Part shown: positions 35,381 to 48,746 of the stretch, piece after piece
How the letters are laid out: each line of letters begins with the position of its first letter
Position numbering within the stretch: position 1 is the stretch's first letter
DNA from: Phylloscopus collybita
Lineage: Eukaryota; Chordata; Aves; Passeriformes; Phylloscopidae
DNA length: 64,000 nt
Reading direction: 5' to 3'
NCBI GenBank assembly: GCA_027886175.1
Contig: JAJNNQ010000075.1
Location: 7,729,001 to 7,793,000, forward strand
Position numbers and translations under genes: made by a program
Notes under the pieces: model-generated
The model's input: the letters and a program-made list of their open reading frames with translations, nothing else
Told to the model about the DNA's origin: nothing
Databases searched by the model: none

Positions 35381-37463
35381 TTGGAAAACTCTGTGGGAAG
35401 CCAGACTTCCCTGCCTCTTATCACAAGTAAAGGAGCTTTTCAGAGAGGGAATTTTCTCAGATGATGGGACAATGATGGGAGATAGGACCTGAAATTCTCC
35501 TTCCTGCTCTGTCTGGTTCAAATCATGGACTGACCTCAAAGCTTTACTTTCTTAGAAAAAAATGAACCACAAAAGGAGGGTGAAAATTACCCTGATCTGC
35601 ATGGGGGAAAAGTGGAATCATGTCACAGGTGGTGTGACAGCACCTGGGGTTGATGGGGAACAAAAGCCATGGTAGCAAATGTACAGCATGTCTCCCCCTC
35701 TCTCCTCTAGGTTAGCAATGATTAGACATGCAAACTGCAGCAATTCCCACAAGAAGCTGGGGAGGTCAGGGAGAGCCTGACTGCTGGAGGGGGCTTACAA
35801 TCCAATCTCTTTGTGCTGTCTCTCTCTGCCTTTTTTTTTTTATTTTAATCAAATGTTTTGTTTCTGTTGAAATTGGTATAGGCATCCCTTAAAAATGGCT
35901 CCATTGTGAAGGACTCTCATTTTTCTGCCAAAAGTGATTTTAGTGGGACATGCTGGAAAATCCTTTTCTTTGCTGGCAACCCCTCCTTGTGGAAGACCAG
36001 CTGCTCATTTCTGGTAGCACAGCAGGTATTAGTTCCCCAAGGGCAATACACTGTCATGGCCAAGCCTGCCCAAAAGCAAGTGCAAAAGCCTAGGGAAGCC
36101 ACTGGGAGGGATTGCACAGGTTTAAAGACAGAGGTGATTTTTGGCTGCAGCAGTGTCTGGTTTTGCCTAGGAAATGACTCATGACCTTGTGGCAGCGTGC
36201 AGGGCAACGCCTCTTCTTGTTGAGAACATTTTTGGCCATGCTGGGCCCCATCATATCAGCCTGTAGTGCTGCTTTGGGCTTTTGCCATTTCTCCTCCAAG
36301 TCAGGAGCCTCTGACTGACACCCAGTTCAGCCAGTTCTCTAGAAGAGGCTGTAAGAAACCCACCTGGGCAGAGTGGCTTCATGGGGACACAGATGGTTGA
36401 TGTCATCTGCCAGGAAATCAGTCAATAATGAAGACAACTCTGAGTACTGCTGACTTATTGGCAGGAGTTTCAGATACAGACATCATACATTTACCAATAA
36501 AGCCTGTGACACCTAATGAGGCAATTTTCTCACCAGGGCTTTTGTTCCTTTGATCTAGTGCCTCTTTTCCTGGCTGCTCTTCACTTCCTTCTTCCCTCCC
36601 CTCTCTTTAGTCAAAATAAGCAGAATTAATTTCTTTCCTTGAATATAGATGTTGGTTGTCTTGGGAAAAACCTACTTCATCTATCTAGGTAAGGAACCCT
36701 CTGTTAAGAGCTATGGGATTTTTAGGAGTTGCTTGCATACTTAATCATGCTTTGCATTGCCAGGTATTTTATAGCACACCAGATTTTCCAACGTTGTCAT
36801 ACTCTCTTTATTTCTTACTGATAAATAGGCATGTATCTCACTGGCAGTGATGATAAGCTTAGCTGCAGGAGCTACAAGAGTAGAAATCAGAGACCAAACA
36901 TGACTTTTTTTCTACCAGCAATCCTGTTCTCCATCATCAGGCTAATGCTGGTAGAGAGGCTCTAGACTTACTCAGGAGAATTTGAACAATATAGATTTCT
37001 GGGAAACTAAATATGTCACAGACAGTGGCAGCAGCTACCCTACACTTAACTCAGTGAATGCTGGACTGCTTTGTCTTTGAGAGGAAATAGCTCAATTAAT
37101 AAATAGCTGTCTGCCTCTCCAAAAATAAGGTCTAATATGCAATTAAAGTGAAAGATTTCCCTTTTGAGGGTGTGGGGAGCTGTTAAATAAAATTACAGGA
37201 GGACCAGATGTGAAAAGTACTGTTATTTAATATATTTAAAAATGAGGATAATTAAAAGAAGTGAAACATATAGAGTCTGCCTTTAAAGGGGAATGCATTT
37301 GTAAGCTCCCCTGCTAACATCTGTATCACTAGGGAGAGTGTAAGGACTAGCTGTGCTACATGGCAGAGAGATGACTAATTACAGAACATTCACACACTTG
37401 GATTTCCTTAATACAATAATGAGAATTTATTAAGCAGTGGCAGGGAACAGCAAGCTCAGTGCT
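35381..37463. other. Unannotated stretch (2.1 kb)
   Basis: No gene or repeat recognised. Short frames near 35900-36300 are open on both strands. Confidence 0.5.
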
Positions 37464-37565
37464 GCATTATTATTATTATTATTTATTTCTATTACAGTAC
37501 TGCACATAGGAATGAATGGAAATGGGACTGCCCATCGTGTTGGGTGCTGCATAAGCACAAATTGG
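37464..37565 (-). repeat. Old amniote retroposon tail with ATT microsatellite
   Basis: An ATT run (37465-37484) is followed by TTTCTATTACAGTACTGCAC, a GAAATGGGACTGCCCATCGTG block and TTGGGTGCTGCATAAGCACA. In the remembered antisense form of the reptile-wide tail the order is 'attattattattt', 'attacagtagcacctagg', 'accccattgtgctagg', 'tgctgtacaaacac'. It is the same family as the plus-strand piece at 7430. Confidence 0.58.
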
Positions 37566-40500
37566 GTGATTGGATCCTGCAGCTTAAACACTGCTCTCTG
37601 TACCCATTTCCTGTGGGGACTAGAGTCCAGCTCTGAGGATAAGTAGAGCAGGTAGCTTTTTCACTTTGACTTGTGGGAATTAATTTTCCATTAGGTGTGT
37701 CAAAGGTTTGACCAGTGGAGCACCAGCAGAGGGATCATGTAGATCTGAGGGTGCACATGAAAGAGTAGAAATGGAAATTCCATTGGACAAGCAGGGTGTT
37801 AGCACAGGCATATAAATTAAACTATTCATAATCCTTGGATGAGGAGGTTGGAAGAAATAAGCAAGAACTGCTTATTTCAGGAAAACTTAGAAATTCAAAA
37901 TTCCTGTGGCTTTCTATGTGTCCCAGAGACTATGTAATACCTAGCAACATGTCTCCATGATGTAACCAGTTCCTAATCCTTTCCCTTTTTTTTGGGACAG
38001 GATTTGTTTTTCTTCCTGGAAAAGAAAGGGATTTGAATAAAAATGAGCTACAGACCAGCCTAATCCCAGGTGATGGGCAGGAGGCTCAAATTCTTCTTTT
38101 CCCCATCTCTGTCCCCTGCTTTGGGAGCAGAGTGCCATGCTCCCCCTGCACAGTGGACAGCCCTGCAGCAGGCTGACAGCAGAAAACCTTTCAGAGGAGC
38201 CCCACTGGTCAAGGCTGATTCCAAGCTGCAGCCCTGTCCCATAATCCTCCTACTGTCACCTGTGAAATGAGACAATGTGCAAAATCTCACCTGTGAGGTC
38301 ACAAAAATATCAAGAAGTTTGCCCACAAATGAGACACCTGTCAAGGGAAAAAAAATTATTTGGATATTTTTCTTACACTAGGATGTCTTAGGTCTTTTTC
38401 AATTCTACTGGTTCGCAGCCTGTGATGTAGATTGTGTGGAGTAATAATTGAGAAGGGAAATCAGGAGGCATTTAGGTCATTAATGTCAGCAGTATTTCTT
38501 TGTTTCCAGAGATCACTTGCAGCATTTATTACACTTGCACTTTTCTAATCTAAGAGTCTTCATTATCAGAAAATATTTACAAGCTCAGGATCTTCCCAAT
38601 CCTTACCTGAAATAGATGCAAAGAAAGAGATTAAGGTTAACTATATCCTGATCTTTCCCCAGGATCTTTTCCCTATTTTCTAAGACTTTTGGCTCAGTAA
38701 TTTCTGGATTTTTTTTTTTTTTTTTTTTTGTAAAGCCCATCTGTTTTCTCTCCCATTATATAATTGATTCTATCTACAGTCACTTATAAACATGGCATGT
38801 AATGAATGATCTCATTTTTTTCTTTATCTTTTTTAACTTGCTGCCTTTATGTTATTCCTTCTATTTTGTTGGAAAAGGCAGCTGGAAGTTGTTCAGCCTT
38901 TCACTGTCTCTGTGCAACTCCTGACATCACAGAGCTTTTTCATATCAGCTGTTTTATTTCCAGGCAAGTAAATGAAGTAGCTCCTCAAATTGAGGCTAAA
39001 AGTGTACTTTGAAAGGTATAACACTATCTTGGAATGAACTGTTTGTTGGGGATATTATAGATTTCCTCTGTCACTAATTGGAATGTATATGTAATTGGAT
39101 TTACTTTGGAAAGTCTGCAGTAATCAATATCTCTGGTCAGGATCCAATATTGACTTCCTAAAATTCTGGAGTTTTCAGCATTGCCTAAGCATGCAGTGCA
39201 GTTTGATGGAAATGATTCAGTTGCCTAAACACAAGTGTATAGTATGGGAAGCCCTGAGATATCAAAGATAATCATGCAGGAAAAATAAGATGGGCCCTAA
39301 AGGAGACCTGAGATTCTGGAATCTGCTTGGGTCTTTCTCAGGGCCAGTGAGATAACCCAAGATATTTCAGGTGACATGTTCTGTCTTCTTTTATTCAAAT
39401 GATTCTTCTCTACACTATAGAAAGCAAACCCTTCTTTATGATGGCACACATATAAGGAATTAGGTGCCTGCTTTCAGATAATTCAGTTTAAGATATTGTC
39501 ATAGTTCTCACTTACAGACAAGGATAATTTTTATCCTAATCTATATGAATAGAGGGAGAGTTGCTGTAAGCAATTGTTTAATGAATCCACATTTGGTTAG
39601 CATTGCTGTAAGTTCTCTGGATGCTCTTGTGTGGCTTTCTTTGCATGTTCTAATTAAAAGAACTCAGAAGCTCTTGGATGTCTTCTTTATTTATGCATCT
39701 TTTAATTAGAAAATTCAATAGTTAAGAATTGAGGCATGTGAAGATACAGCCATTTCATCTCCTGCTGTGATCTTGTTATGTGTCCCAAATTAATTGATAC
39801 CAAGCCAAGTTAGGACTCAGATAAAAATGCCTTTAGGGATTAATCCTGGGTGTATTTGCAGGTCAGGCTGAAGATTTAATATGTGTCAGCTGTACAAGAC
39901 TGCTGAGTCTTGCATTTGTTCTTGTCTTGTGGTGTCAGACACCCTTGTCTTGGAGATACACTAAATTGCTCACTAAACACCCTGTGATGCATTTTCCAGA
40001 AGAGGAGGTTTTGGTGTGGATGGTTCAGTCCATTTCCAGAGGCCTGGTGAGATCCAGAGCTGCTGTCACCCCTGTGTCAGTGGGGCACCCTCTCTTTGTC
40101 TCTGCCAAGGCCAGATCCTCTGGGGCCAGGGGAACTCTGCCAGCTGAAATAATGGACACAACATCTGGTCCAGTTGGGTTCCACAGATTGCTTCTTAGGG
40201 CCCTACTCTACTCCCTTTGAGAAAAGTTCATTTTAAAAGCACACATATGATGATGTCATTTCCTTAGAGAAGATCACTGTGCCCCAATTTGTGGTTGTAG
40301 GAAGGAGAAGCTGCCTTCAGTGGTGTTTTGGACACTTTTATCTTTCTGTTGCCATGGATGAGTGAAAAGAAAAGATCTTTCCCTGCTATTGTTTGCCTGG
40401 AAAGAACAAAGATGTGGACAAAAGACTCAGGTGGTTGAATACCCATTTACTCCTGGAAGTGAATTCAACCAGCTGTTTGGATGGCTGGAAGAGTAAAAAG

Positions 40501-42746
40501 GGGTCGAAGGGCTGGGGACTCCCACAGGTTCCCAGCCTGTTCAGTTTCTCAATCTTCTCCTTCACTTGCAGCCTGTGAAAAGGAAACACACTGACAAATA
40601 TAATGAAAGACAGCATAACTCCACAGCAGTTTTCCTGCAGAGAGCTGAAATGACGTTTTTCACCTTTTCTCTTGTGCTACCTCTGAAAACAAGGGCAAAA
40701 GAGCCATTGTTTCTGGGAAAGCTCAGATTTTCACCTGCATTCTCCTGACAGGGATTCTGTGTAGCACAAATCAGAAATTATGCAAGAAGAATGCTTTGAT
40801 ACTCTGCTATTTATCTGTATGCAATACTAAATGCATTAGAAGCTATCTTAGATGATTATAATGTGTCAGCATCTTGGAAATGATAGAAGTAAATGACAGC
40901 CTTGCTCACAGACACAATACTGAGGAAAAGGCTTGAACATGCAAAAACAAGTGGGATCCCCATTTTCCCCGAAGGAGAGAAGGCTGAAAGTAAAGCCCTT
41001 TGAGGCAAATCCTGCATCATGATTCCTACTGCTCTGTCTCTCTGTTATAGAGCTATGGAGTTATGGGGAGGAGGACTTGATTGCAAATATTATTTACTGT
41101 CAGGTCAATTTCCCTGGTATTCTGCTTAGAGTATTCTGAGTTCTGCCTTTGGTCAGCTTCTCATGCCATTAAATAAACAGTAGATCAAAGTTATCTGCCC
41201 CTCTCTCACTCAAATACCTGTAAAAATGACAACTGAAATAGATCAAAAATACATGGTTGGAGTCTCACCACCAGTTTGCACCCTCTGATAATCTGATCCT
41301 AGTGCTGTTTTTTGGGTTTTTTTGCTGCCTACATTAGATTAGAAATCCCTTTCTTAAAGCCTCTGTAAACATATGTTCTTTAATTCTATTTTAAATTCTC
41401 AGTGGACTAAGGATGTGCCTAATTTGTCCCTGCATAATGTGTCTAGAAGAATGCTTTTCAGTGCTAAAGTGCTTTATAGAGCATTTTTAAAACCCTTTCT
41501 GGAGACACTAATGGAGTTTTCCATCTTTCTACCCAGCATTCCCCTTTCTAAAACTTAAAAAAATATACCAAACATCATAATGTAGAACATGAATTGTCTA
41601 AAATCAGGCATCTTTCCTCTCTTCCCTTCCTCCATGTAAAGCAATTTTCTTTTTAAATGTTTCAAAATTTGCAGCTGTGCAACTCTAACAGGATGTCCTT
41701 AGCTATAGAAAACATATGAGCATCTGTATGCTTTCTGACTCAAAATGTTTTAATTCAATTTTGGTGTACACTTGATGTGATGAATTCAAGTCATGTAACT
41801 ATTGAATAAGCACTGGGGAAGATGGATGGAGATGGGGAAAAGTAATGTGTCATCAACTGACACATTTTCTTCCACCCTATCTCAATGTCAAGGACATGAA
41901 AGGGAATTAATTAGTTTGAACAAATATATTTAGAGATTTGTATTCTGTTATCTGTTGCATGGGTCCCGGTTTGAATTCAGACTGTCAAGGACTCAGCTGG
42001 GTACTGAACTGAAGATTTACAGGGAAGAGGTAGCAGCTAGGGGAAAAGTATGAATAATGGGGCTCTTGGAGACCTCTCTGTAATGTTTTATATTCACTGG
42101 AGTTGACAGTGTGGCCTTTGTCCAGGTTTCTTTTGAAACAATGAAGGATGATCCCAAGACCAGTCTGCTGTCACCAGCCAGGGAAGCCCTGCTGCCTGTC
42201 CTTTTTGTGTGACAAAATTTCTGTGTGGTCTTGGGCTAACCACACAACCAGGCTTGAGGCACAGCTTTGGGAGACATGGAGAGTGAATTAGTGCAGCTTA
42301 ATGCATGCTGTGTTAGCTGGTCACATTTGTGCTTTTGGCTGCCCCCTCCAGGAGAGGGCTGGTGGAAGCAGAATCTGTGTTTTGTGCACTGAAGAGACAT
42401 CTGTAATGCCAAGGTAAACAATAGCTGTGAGTAATACTCTGACAGTAGAGTGTGTAATATATGGCCAAAATTATTATCCATTGGTTTTAAAACAAAACTG
42501 ACAGAAATATAGTTAAATTCATCCTGATTTATTAATTATTCAACAGGACACTTCAGTTCCATTAAGTGAGGGAACAAACTACATATTTCATCTTTTGAGG
42601 GACTGGGGTCTAAATTCTGATGCAAGGAAGAGGCTGGTTGTTTGATATTTATCTTTAGAACCTAGTGCTGCTGTAAATTCTTTCTATATTGGTTAGTTAA
42701 CTGGAGTTTTTTATTTCTGATGTATTGATTAAATTAAATAGCTTCT
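37566..42746. other. Unannotated stretch (5.2 kb)
   Basis: The longest part of the window without a recognisable repeat. It holds a T21 tract (38709-38729) and ordinary AT-rich sequence. Open frames reach only 97 codons and have no recognisable content. Confidence 0.5.
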
Positions 42747-42869
42747 GTTAGATTAGCAGTTGGTTAGAGCGTGGTGTAAATAATGCCCTGGTTGTGGATT
42801 GATCTCTGTATGAGCTGGACTTGATGATCCTTGTGGGTCCAGTCCAACTCAGGATATTCTGTGATTCTG
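42747..42869 (+). mobile_element. tRNA-Ile-derived SINE with CR1-like tail (TguSINE1-like)
   Basis: The head matches tRNA-Ile: TTAGC--AGTTGGTTAGAGCG (A-box region, two bases missing at 42753-42770), GGTGTAAATAATGCC (anticodon arm; intact form GGTGCTAATAACGCC), GGTTGTGGATTGATCTC (B box, 42796-42806). The tail (42815-42869) reads TGGACTTGATGATCCTTGTG, then CAGTCCAACTCAGGATATTC, then TGTGATTCTG, a CR1-type 3' end that would let CR1 enzymes mobilise it. A short segment between tRNA and tail seems deleted. The element type agrees with TguSINE1 of passerines, from memory. It is not a functional tRNA gene, since the acceptor stem is lost. Confidence 0.82.
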
Positions 42870-43742
42870 GGAGCAGTGCAGCAGTGAAGGCTGTGTGAGC
42901 TCTTCTGGAGATGCTGGGGACCCCTGTTGGCCTGCAGAGGCAGACTCAGTGTTGAGATGGATGTGCAGGGAATGAAAGAGCCTGCCAAGTGTGCCTCCCA
43001 AAGTTTCTTTGGAAAAGCTTCATTGTCTCCCAAGTATGGAAAAACTTCATTGGAGGAGAAACATGGTAGGGTAAGAGCATGAATCTTCACAGTTTCTGCT
43101 TCCAAAGGGTTAAGGAAACCAGTCATGACATAGCAGAGAACTACTGACTGACCATGTGTGACCACTGCCAAGAAACTCCGTATTTCAACATCTTTTCCCT
43201 CTATGAATTCCACTGATTGCTTTCTGAATATGATGGGGCTTCATTTGTGCTTTGAAAAGTGCTTTGCAGGTCTTCTCTGAGATGCACAAAATGCCTGATA
43301 TTTGCAGGACACACCATTGCTTAGTAAGGGTCTGACCTTGTGCTATCAACAACTTTCATTCTAGGCCTCTGTTCACTGACAGCAGAAGTGACCTGGGTCC
43401 AATCCATGCTTGGCTCATACCAGGCTTTCTCAGGGATTTTTTTCCACACCATGCTCAGTGATTGTTTTGAATAAGTCACCTGGTGCCTCCCTGATTCTGC
43501 TGGGGTTTTTGTTTTGTTCTATTTTGTTTCAACAGCAGTGACGGATGGGAGTTTTGAACAAATTTGCTCACAGCAAACATGTCAAGTTTGCCTGTTCCTC
43601 AACACACAGCCAGGAGACATTGCTGGGAAAGCACCTCTGCCAAGATGCACCTGGACATGCAAACAATATCCAAAGAAAGGGGTGGCCCCAAACAGAGCTT
43701 TCAATGTGGCTTTCAGGAAACTATTTTTTGATGCATGTGAAT
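42870..43742. other. Unannotated stretch
   Basis: No gene or repeat recognised. A 149-codon minus-strand frame (42764-43213) begins here and runs into the SINE, so it is not credible as a gene. Confidence 0.55.
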
Positions 43743-44107
43743 AAAGGAGGCTTGGAAGGGGCATTATCACTCTCTACAGCTCCCTGACAGGAGGCTGTAG
43801 CCAGCTGGGGAACAGATGGGGGTCTTCTCCCAGCTAACATGGGGCAAGACCTGAGGAAAAGGCCTCAAACTGTCCCAGTGGATATTTAGATTTGATATTA
43901 GGAAAAAATTCCTCACTGTAAGGGTGGTCACACACTGGAACAGGCTGTCCAGGGAAATGGTGTGATTACAGCCCCTGGAGTGTTCAAAAACGTGTGGATG
44001 TGGTGCTTGGAGACAGGGTGGGTTGGGCAGGATGGGAGTGTGGGATTAGTGGTTGGACTCAATGATCTTAAGGGTCTTTCCCATCCTTAACTATTCTATA
44101 GTTCTAT
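43743..44107 (+). mobile_element. CR1 LINE 3'-end fragment, longest recent-type copy
   Basis: The sense strand runs from ORF2 C-terminal codons (CTCTACAGCTCCCTGACAGG, CTTCTCCCAGCTAACATGG, GATTTGATATTAGGAAAAAA) through AAGGGTGGTCACACACTGG to the 3' UTR (GGTTGGACTCAATGATCTTA, GGTCTTTCCCATCC) and the terminal CTATTCTATAGTTCTAT repeats. About 365 bp, 5'-truncated and interrupted by stops. Confidence 0.94.
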
Positions 44108-46739
44108 CAATTGGGATTTTACCTGGACTCAGCATAGCACAAATTTCCCCTCCCTTTTCTCTATGCCTCAAGGCACACCCCATGAGCCAAATTTGTCACT
44201 CCACATAATTCTTTTAGGTATTCTATAGGTAAACCCAAACCAAATTGCTCCCTGTCCAAAACCAATTGTTTTTCTTTTAAAAAATATAAACATCTGATGT
44301 CTCAGTGTATCTTGTGTACTAAGGAGATAATCACAGTTATAAGAAAATCTGACTTTTGTCCAGAAGGAAATTACAGACTTATAACTGTGAAATACCACAA
44401 TCCTGACAAAAATAATGGTAATAAAAAAAATGGCTGAGATCTCCAAAGTGGAATTAGATATTAGATATATACTGTATTCAATGGACAAGTATCTGATTCT
44501 TTGAGATTGCTTTGAAAGATAATAATAAAAAATGACAAAGAGCTCTTCAAAAGTTCACCACTAAGATGCAAGCCTGTAGGCGAGAGGGCTTAGTTTGTAA
44601 TAATCTGCCAAGTAAAATAATAGGGACAAAGCATACCTGAGAAGAATTTTATTAGTTCAAAACCATGTTTTATCAAGTCAAAATTATTAACATTTTTTAT
44701 ACATTTATATTTTTTCCAATGTCTGAAAGGTAAAAACTGAAAAATTACATGTGTTCACCCAGGAAAACCCTATACTCTGCAAAGGCTGCATTTAGCAGCT
44801 TACAGAACAATTACTTCATTCTTTTTCTTTTTCTCTCTGGGCTCATTGTGCCATCAGATACTTTTCTATGCCTCCCATGATGGTGTCAGCATCTTTTCCA
44901 CAGGGGAGCAGTTGTGTCAAGATAAAATATGTGGTATTTTACCAGCAGTATTGTGTTCTAAAGAAGTTCATAGCACTGTCTGGGTTCTCCCCACCATGCA
45001 CTGCTTCAGCAGCAGCTGTGGAATAAAATGGATGAATTTGCTGCTGTGGGGAAAACTACTCAAGCAGCCAGCTGGGATTGCCTCTTCACTGAGGTCCCAT
45101 TCCCCTACTTCAGGCTCCCTGCTGCCTTTGCCACCCAGAAATCTTCTCTTGCTGCTTCCCATAGCACCCCTCACACTTCTATGTCCCATTCAACTCACTG
45201 CACCTGCAAAAATGTATGTCCTTCTTTTTGCTGAGGTTCACTCTTCAGCCAGAAAGCTCAGCATTTGCAAACTTTCATAGATGGCTTCACTGTGGTGAGA
45301 TGCACTGAGGGATTCCCTTGCTTGCTCTATTATAAATCTCTGAGTTGGGAAAGGCAATGATTCAAAGTCTGTATTTCAGCTTTTTTTTCTCTCTCTTGAG
45401 TTCTGTGTTATTCTGGGGACTGTCCCAAGACATTTGAGAAAGCAATTTACCTGTGTGCAGTTTTTATTGTGATGAATTGTCCCATGTGTTTTGTGTCAGC
45501 CATTATGCCAGATCAACTCTCTGAGGACTTTGCTGTTCCTGTTAGTGGCAAATGCTGAAAAGTTACCTCAGTGACATAACTTGATTTGCTGAGGAAGCTG
45601 GTAAGAAGTGGAGTCATGTCTATTACTGAGACCATCCATCCTTTTTAATATTGTGTGCAGTAGCATTTTCTTGTTAGATAAAAACATGCCAAGGAGGTCA
45701 GCTTGGTATAGGACTACAATGGGGGATTTAAAGACTTCTTGAATTTTGTGGAAATAGAAACCAGACTTCAGGGATGGCATAGAGATTCAAGTGAAAGCTT
45801 GGGACTTTTGAGGTTTTAGCCTTTCAGAGCTCTTTCCTTGTAAAGATTTTTTGTTGTTCTTCTGCTGATTAGCAGAGGAAATTAATCATAAAGAAGAGCA
45901 GGAAATTATGGGAAAGCTGCTTTCATGGCATAGAGTTAATAAGCATGAAGGTTCCTTGTACAATGAGGAAAAAATCCCTAGAGGGTGAAGTTTAATTTCT
46001 AACAGCAACAAAACTCAAAAGAAATTGCAGAGTACCCTCTGAGGCTGAGCTGCTCAGTGGAGAGGACCCAAACAGTCACAACAAAGTGCCTGCCAGATAA
46101 AAGTCTTGGGGTTATTCTCACAAGAGAACAGGAGTCTGATTGTCAGTGATCTGAGCTTCTGCCTGTGGCTTTTGGCACCTGCAACCTGATTCCTGGGCAC
46201 TGACAGGTTTGAGAATTTTGGAATTGTGCAATACAATGTTGGCAGGTGAATTCCCATCACAGGTTTTCCTCACAGGAGAAACTCACTCAGTTCTCCTTCC
46301 TCTTTCTGGATATCAACAATCAGGAATCTTGTGGGAATTTCTGTCTTTGAGGTTTTCTCTCCCATCTCTAAAGTGTTGGAAGAAAGTTGAAATGAAATGA
46401 ATGAGAAAAGGGCAGAGGGAATCAGATTAAGATGTGAGAATGTGATAGTGACAGCAAAGAGGCTGATTTTAATGTAAAAAAAATCTAAATATTAAAAAGA
46501 TAAACAGATTAAAAAAGACAATTGTCCAAGCAATAGTACATTTTTCTTTTCAGTCTTGTGTATGCTTGCAGACATCCCAGCATTTTTATACCTATTTTTC
46601 TTCTTTTTGCCTGTTTCCTTGCCTCTAACCCATTTATTTTTTAAGCCTAGCAGGTTCCTGGTGTCTCAGCTTTGCAGCAGTTGCATTATTCCTTTATTCT
46701 ATTAGAAAACAGGCACACAACTGCAGAGATGGGAAAAAA
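44108..46739. other. Unannotated stretch (2.6 kb)
   Basis: No supported gene. A 144-codon plus-strand frame (44846-45280) has no recognisable domain. Confidence 0.5.
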
Positions 46740-47026
46740 CTTTTTAGCAGGGCCTGCTGCAGTAGGCCAAGGGGTAAGAGGTTTAAACTGAAGGGGGGTG
46801 GACTTAGCTTAGGCAAAAGGAAAATGTTTCTTACAATGATGAAACCCTGGAAGAGTTGCCCAGAGAGGTGAGGGATGCCCCAGTCCTGAAAATGTTCAAG
46901 GTCAGGTTGGATGGGGCTCTGAGCAATCTGTCCAGTGGAACATGTCCCTGCACTTTGCAGGGGGTTTGGACTCCTTAAAATGGTGATTTAAATGTCCCTT
47001 CCAACCCAAATAATTCTGTGATTCCA
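46740..47026 (+). mobile_element. CR1 LINE 3'-end fragment
   Basis: Sense-strand order: AGTAGGCCAAGGGGTAAGAG, TTTAAACTGAAGGGGGGTGG, TTGCCCAGAGAGGTGAGGG, AAGGTCAGGTTGGATGGGG, TGTCCCTTCCAACCCAAATA, ATTCTGTGATTCC. It spans ORF2 C-terminal codons to the octamer end. Confidence 0.94.
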
Positions 47027-48746
47027 AGGTGCTTCAGATGGACAGTACTGGGCTTTGCCACAAACATGAGTCCTCTTGCCTCCCTCATCAGAAGCTACAA
47101 AGCTGACTGCAAATACTGCAAATGGAGAATGTGAATACATGATCTGGTGAAAAAAACCAAACCAAACCAAAACAATACAAAAAAACCCACCCTGCAAAAC
47201 TCTCCTCTAATGACTTCAAACCAAAGTTAATAACATTAACACACTCCAGTTGATGGCTTTTCTTCAACACCCACCAGGGCTACACAAGGGAACCTTCTCC
47301 CTGCTGTCCTGGTGAAAGCAAAGCTGAATGTCACCTTCTGCTTTCTCTTGCCTCTCCCCTTCATAGGTCTCCTTTCAGTGCAGGTCTAACCCAATTCTGC
47401 TTAGTTTGTAAAGCCTGACAAGATCACCGCTCAGGGTGCTAAGTTTGTAAGGTGAATTCATTTTTCATTTCAAATTCTGCCTCTCAAGCTATCTATAGTT
47501 CAGCACTTAGGCAGCAAATAAAGCTGTAGCTGGTGAGCTGAGCAGAAAAAAGAGATGATAAATGAGTTAATACTGAGTTTGTCACAAGGCAATTTGCTGT
47601 ATGAATTAAAACACAAATTGGCCTGTGGGTTTAGGGTTTACCAGCCTTGCTACAAAATATGTTAGTGCAGAAATCTGGTGATAGTGTGTTTGAAGGTCTA
47701 TTTTTCTTAAAGTTGGGCAACTTGGCTGTCCTCTCCCTCTGACACAAAGTCAAAAGAATAGAGAAGAGCACTGTGCTCATATGAGTAATTCTTTAAAAGG
47801 GGAGTGTCATATACATACATTAAATTAATCTCTGGTCAGGGGAGCTGTCTGCTTAGCAGCATCTGTCCATAAAGTATTATGTACTTGTGGTCCCACTTCC
47901 TGAGGTCTAATGCCTTTTTATGTTAAATGGTGCTCTGAGCTGGCCTTTTCCTCCTTTGGCAGTCACAGCAACCATTGCTGTTAATTAAAGTAGTACCTTG
48001 ACTCCATGCTGGAGGGCAGGATCCCATGCCATGAGAACAGTACATTCTTACAACTCATAACAGCTCCTATCATTAAAAAGTGAGGACCACCTAGACCTGT
48101 AGGAGAAAGGTTTCAACATGGAGAAAGGCTAAATGCCTCATTAACCTTTATTTTTATATTCATTTGATGTGGTGCTCACATTTTGCCCTTGCCTAAGAGG
48201 GCAGCTCACCTTGCACTCCCTCTCTTGCAGCCTGAAGACACCAGGTCTGGGTTCATGAGGTTTGTGCTCCATCACAGGATCCCTCCATCTCAGAGACTGT
48301 CTCTGAAGGGCTGCATTTTTCAGCCACAGTTTGTCTTCATTTGGTGACTAAAAGTCCTTTTTGTCCTGTGACAGCCTCTTCAAAACAAATAATTTCCTTT
48401 TCACCCATGGCAAACTGAATAACAAGGAAAGGAGCACACAGCTGTGTGTATATTTGGCTAATGCCAACCATAAATGTCCTAATGAATTCTCATAAATTCC
48501 AGCCAGTCAAGAAAACTCCATCTCAATGCATGAGAGTTTGTAGTGACATGTTCTTCCCTCTTTTACATGTCCCGTGGGGTCCATGTGCCTGCAGAGCATC
48601 CACCAACACTAAAGTCTTTTCACCACAGGGCAGCTGTGGTAAAACATTCCCTAGCTCCCTGCTTAACTTGGGTAGAGCAGACTGTGAAAGACAGCAAGTA
48701 CCTTTCTATGAATTACACCACCCCCTTGCTTTTCTGTGAATTGATC
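47027..48746. other. Unannotated stretch with an A/C tract
   Basis: An A/C-rich tract at 47149-47190 (AAACC and AAAAC words) is the complement-strand version of the T/G tracts elsewhere. No gene or other repeat was recognised. Confidence 0.5.

Noticed and set aside
38709..38729. T21 tract as a minus-strand retrocopy tail
   Set aside because: No AATAAA on the minus strand at the expected distance to its right, and no target-site duplication found.
42747..42815. Functional tRNA-Ile gene
   Set aside because: The acceptor stem is absent and the A box lacks two bases. A CR1-like tail is fused downstream, so this is a SINE head.
42764..43213. 149-codon minus-strand frame
   Set aside because: It overlaps the tRNA-derived SINE and has no recognisable content.
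44846..45280. 144-codon plus-strand frame with Leu/Pro-rich C-terminal half
   Set aside because: No domain, codon or splice evidence; a minus-strand frame is also open.
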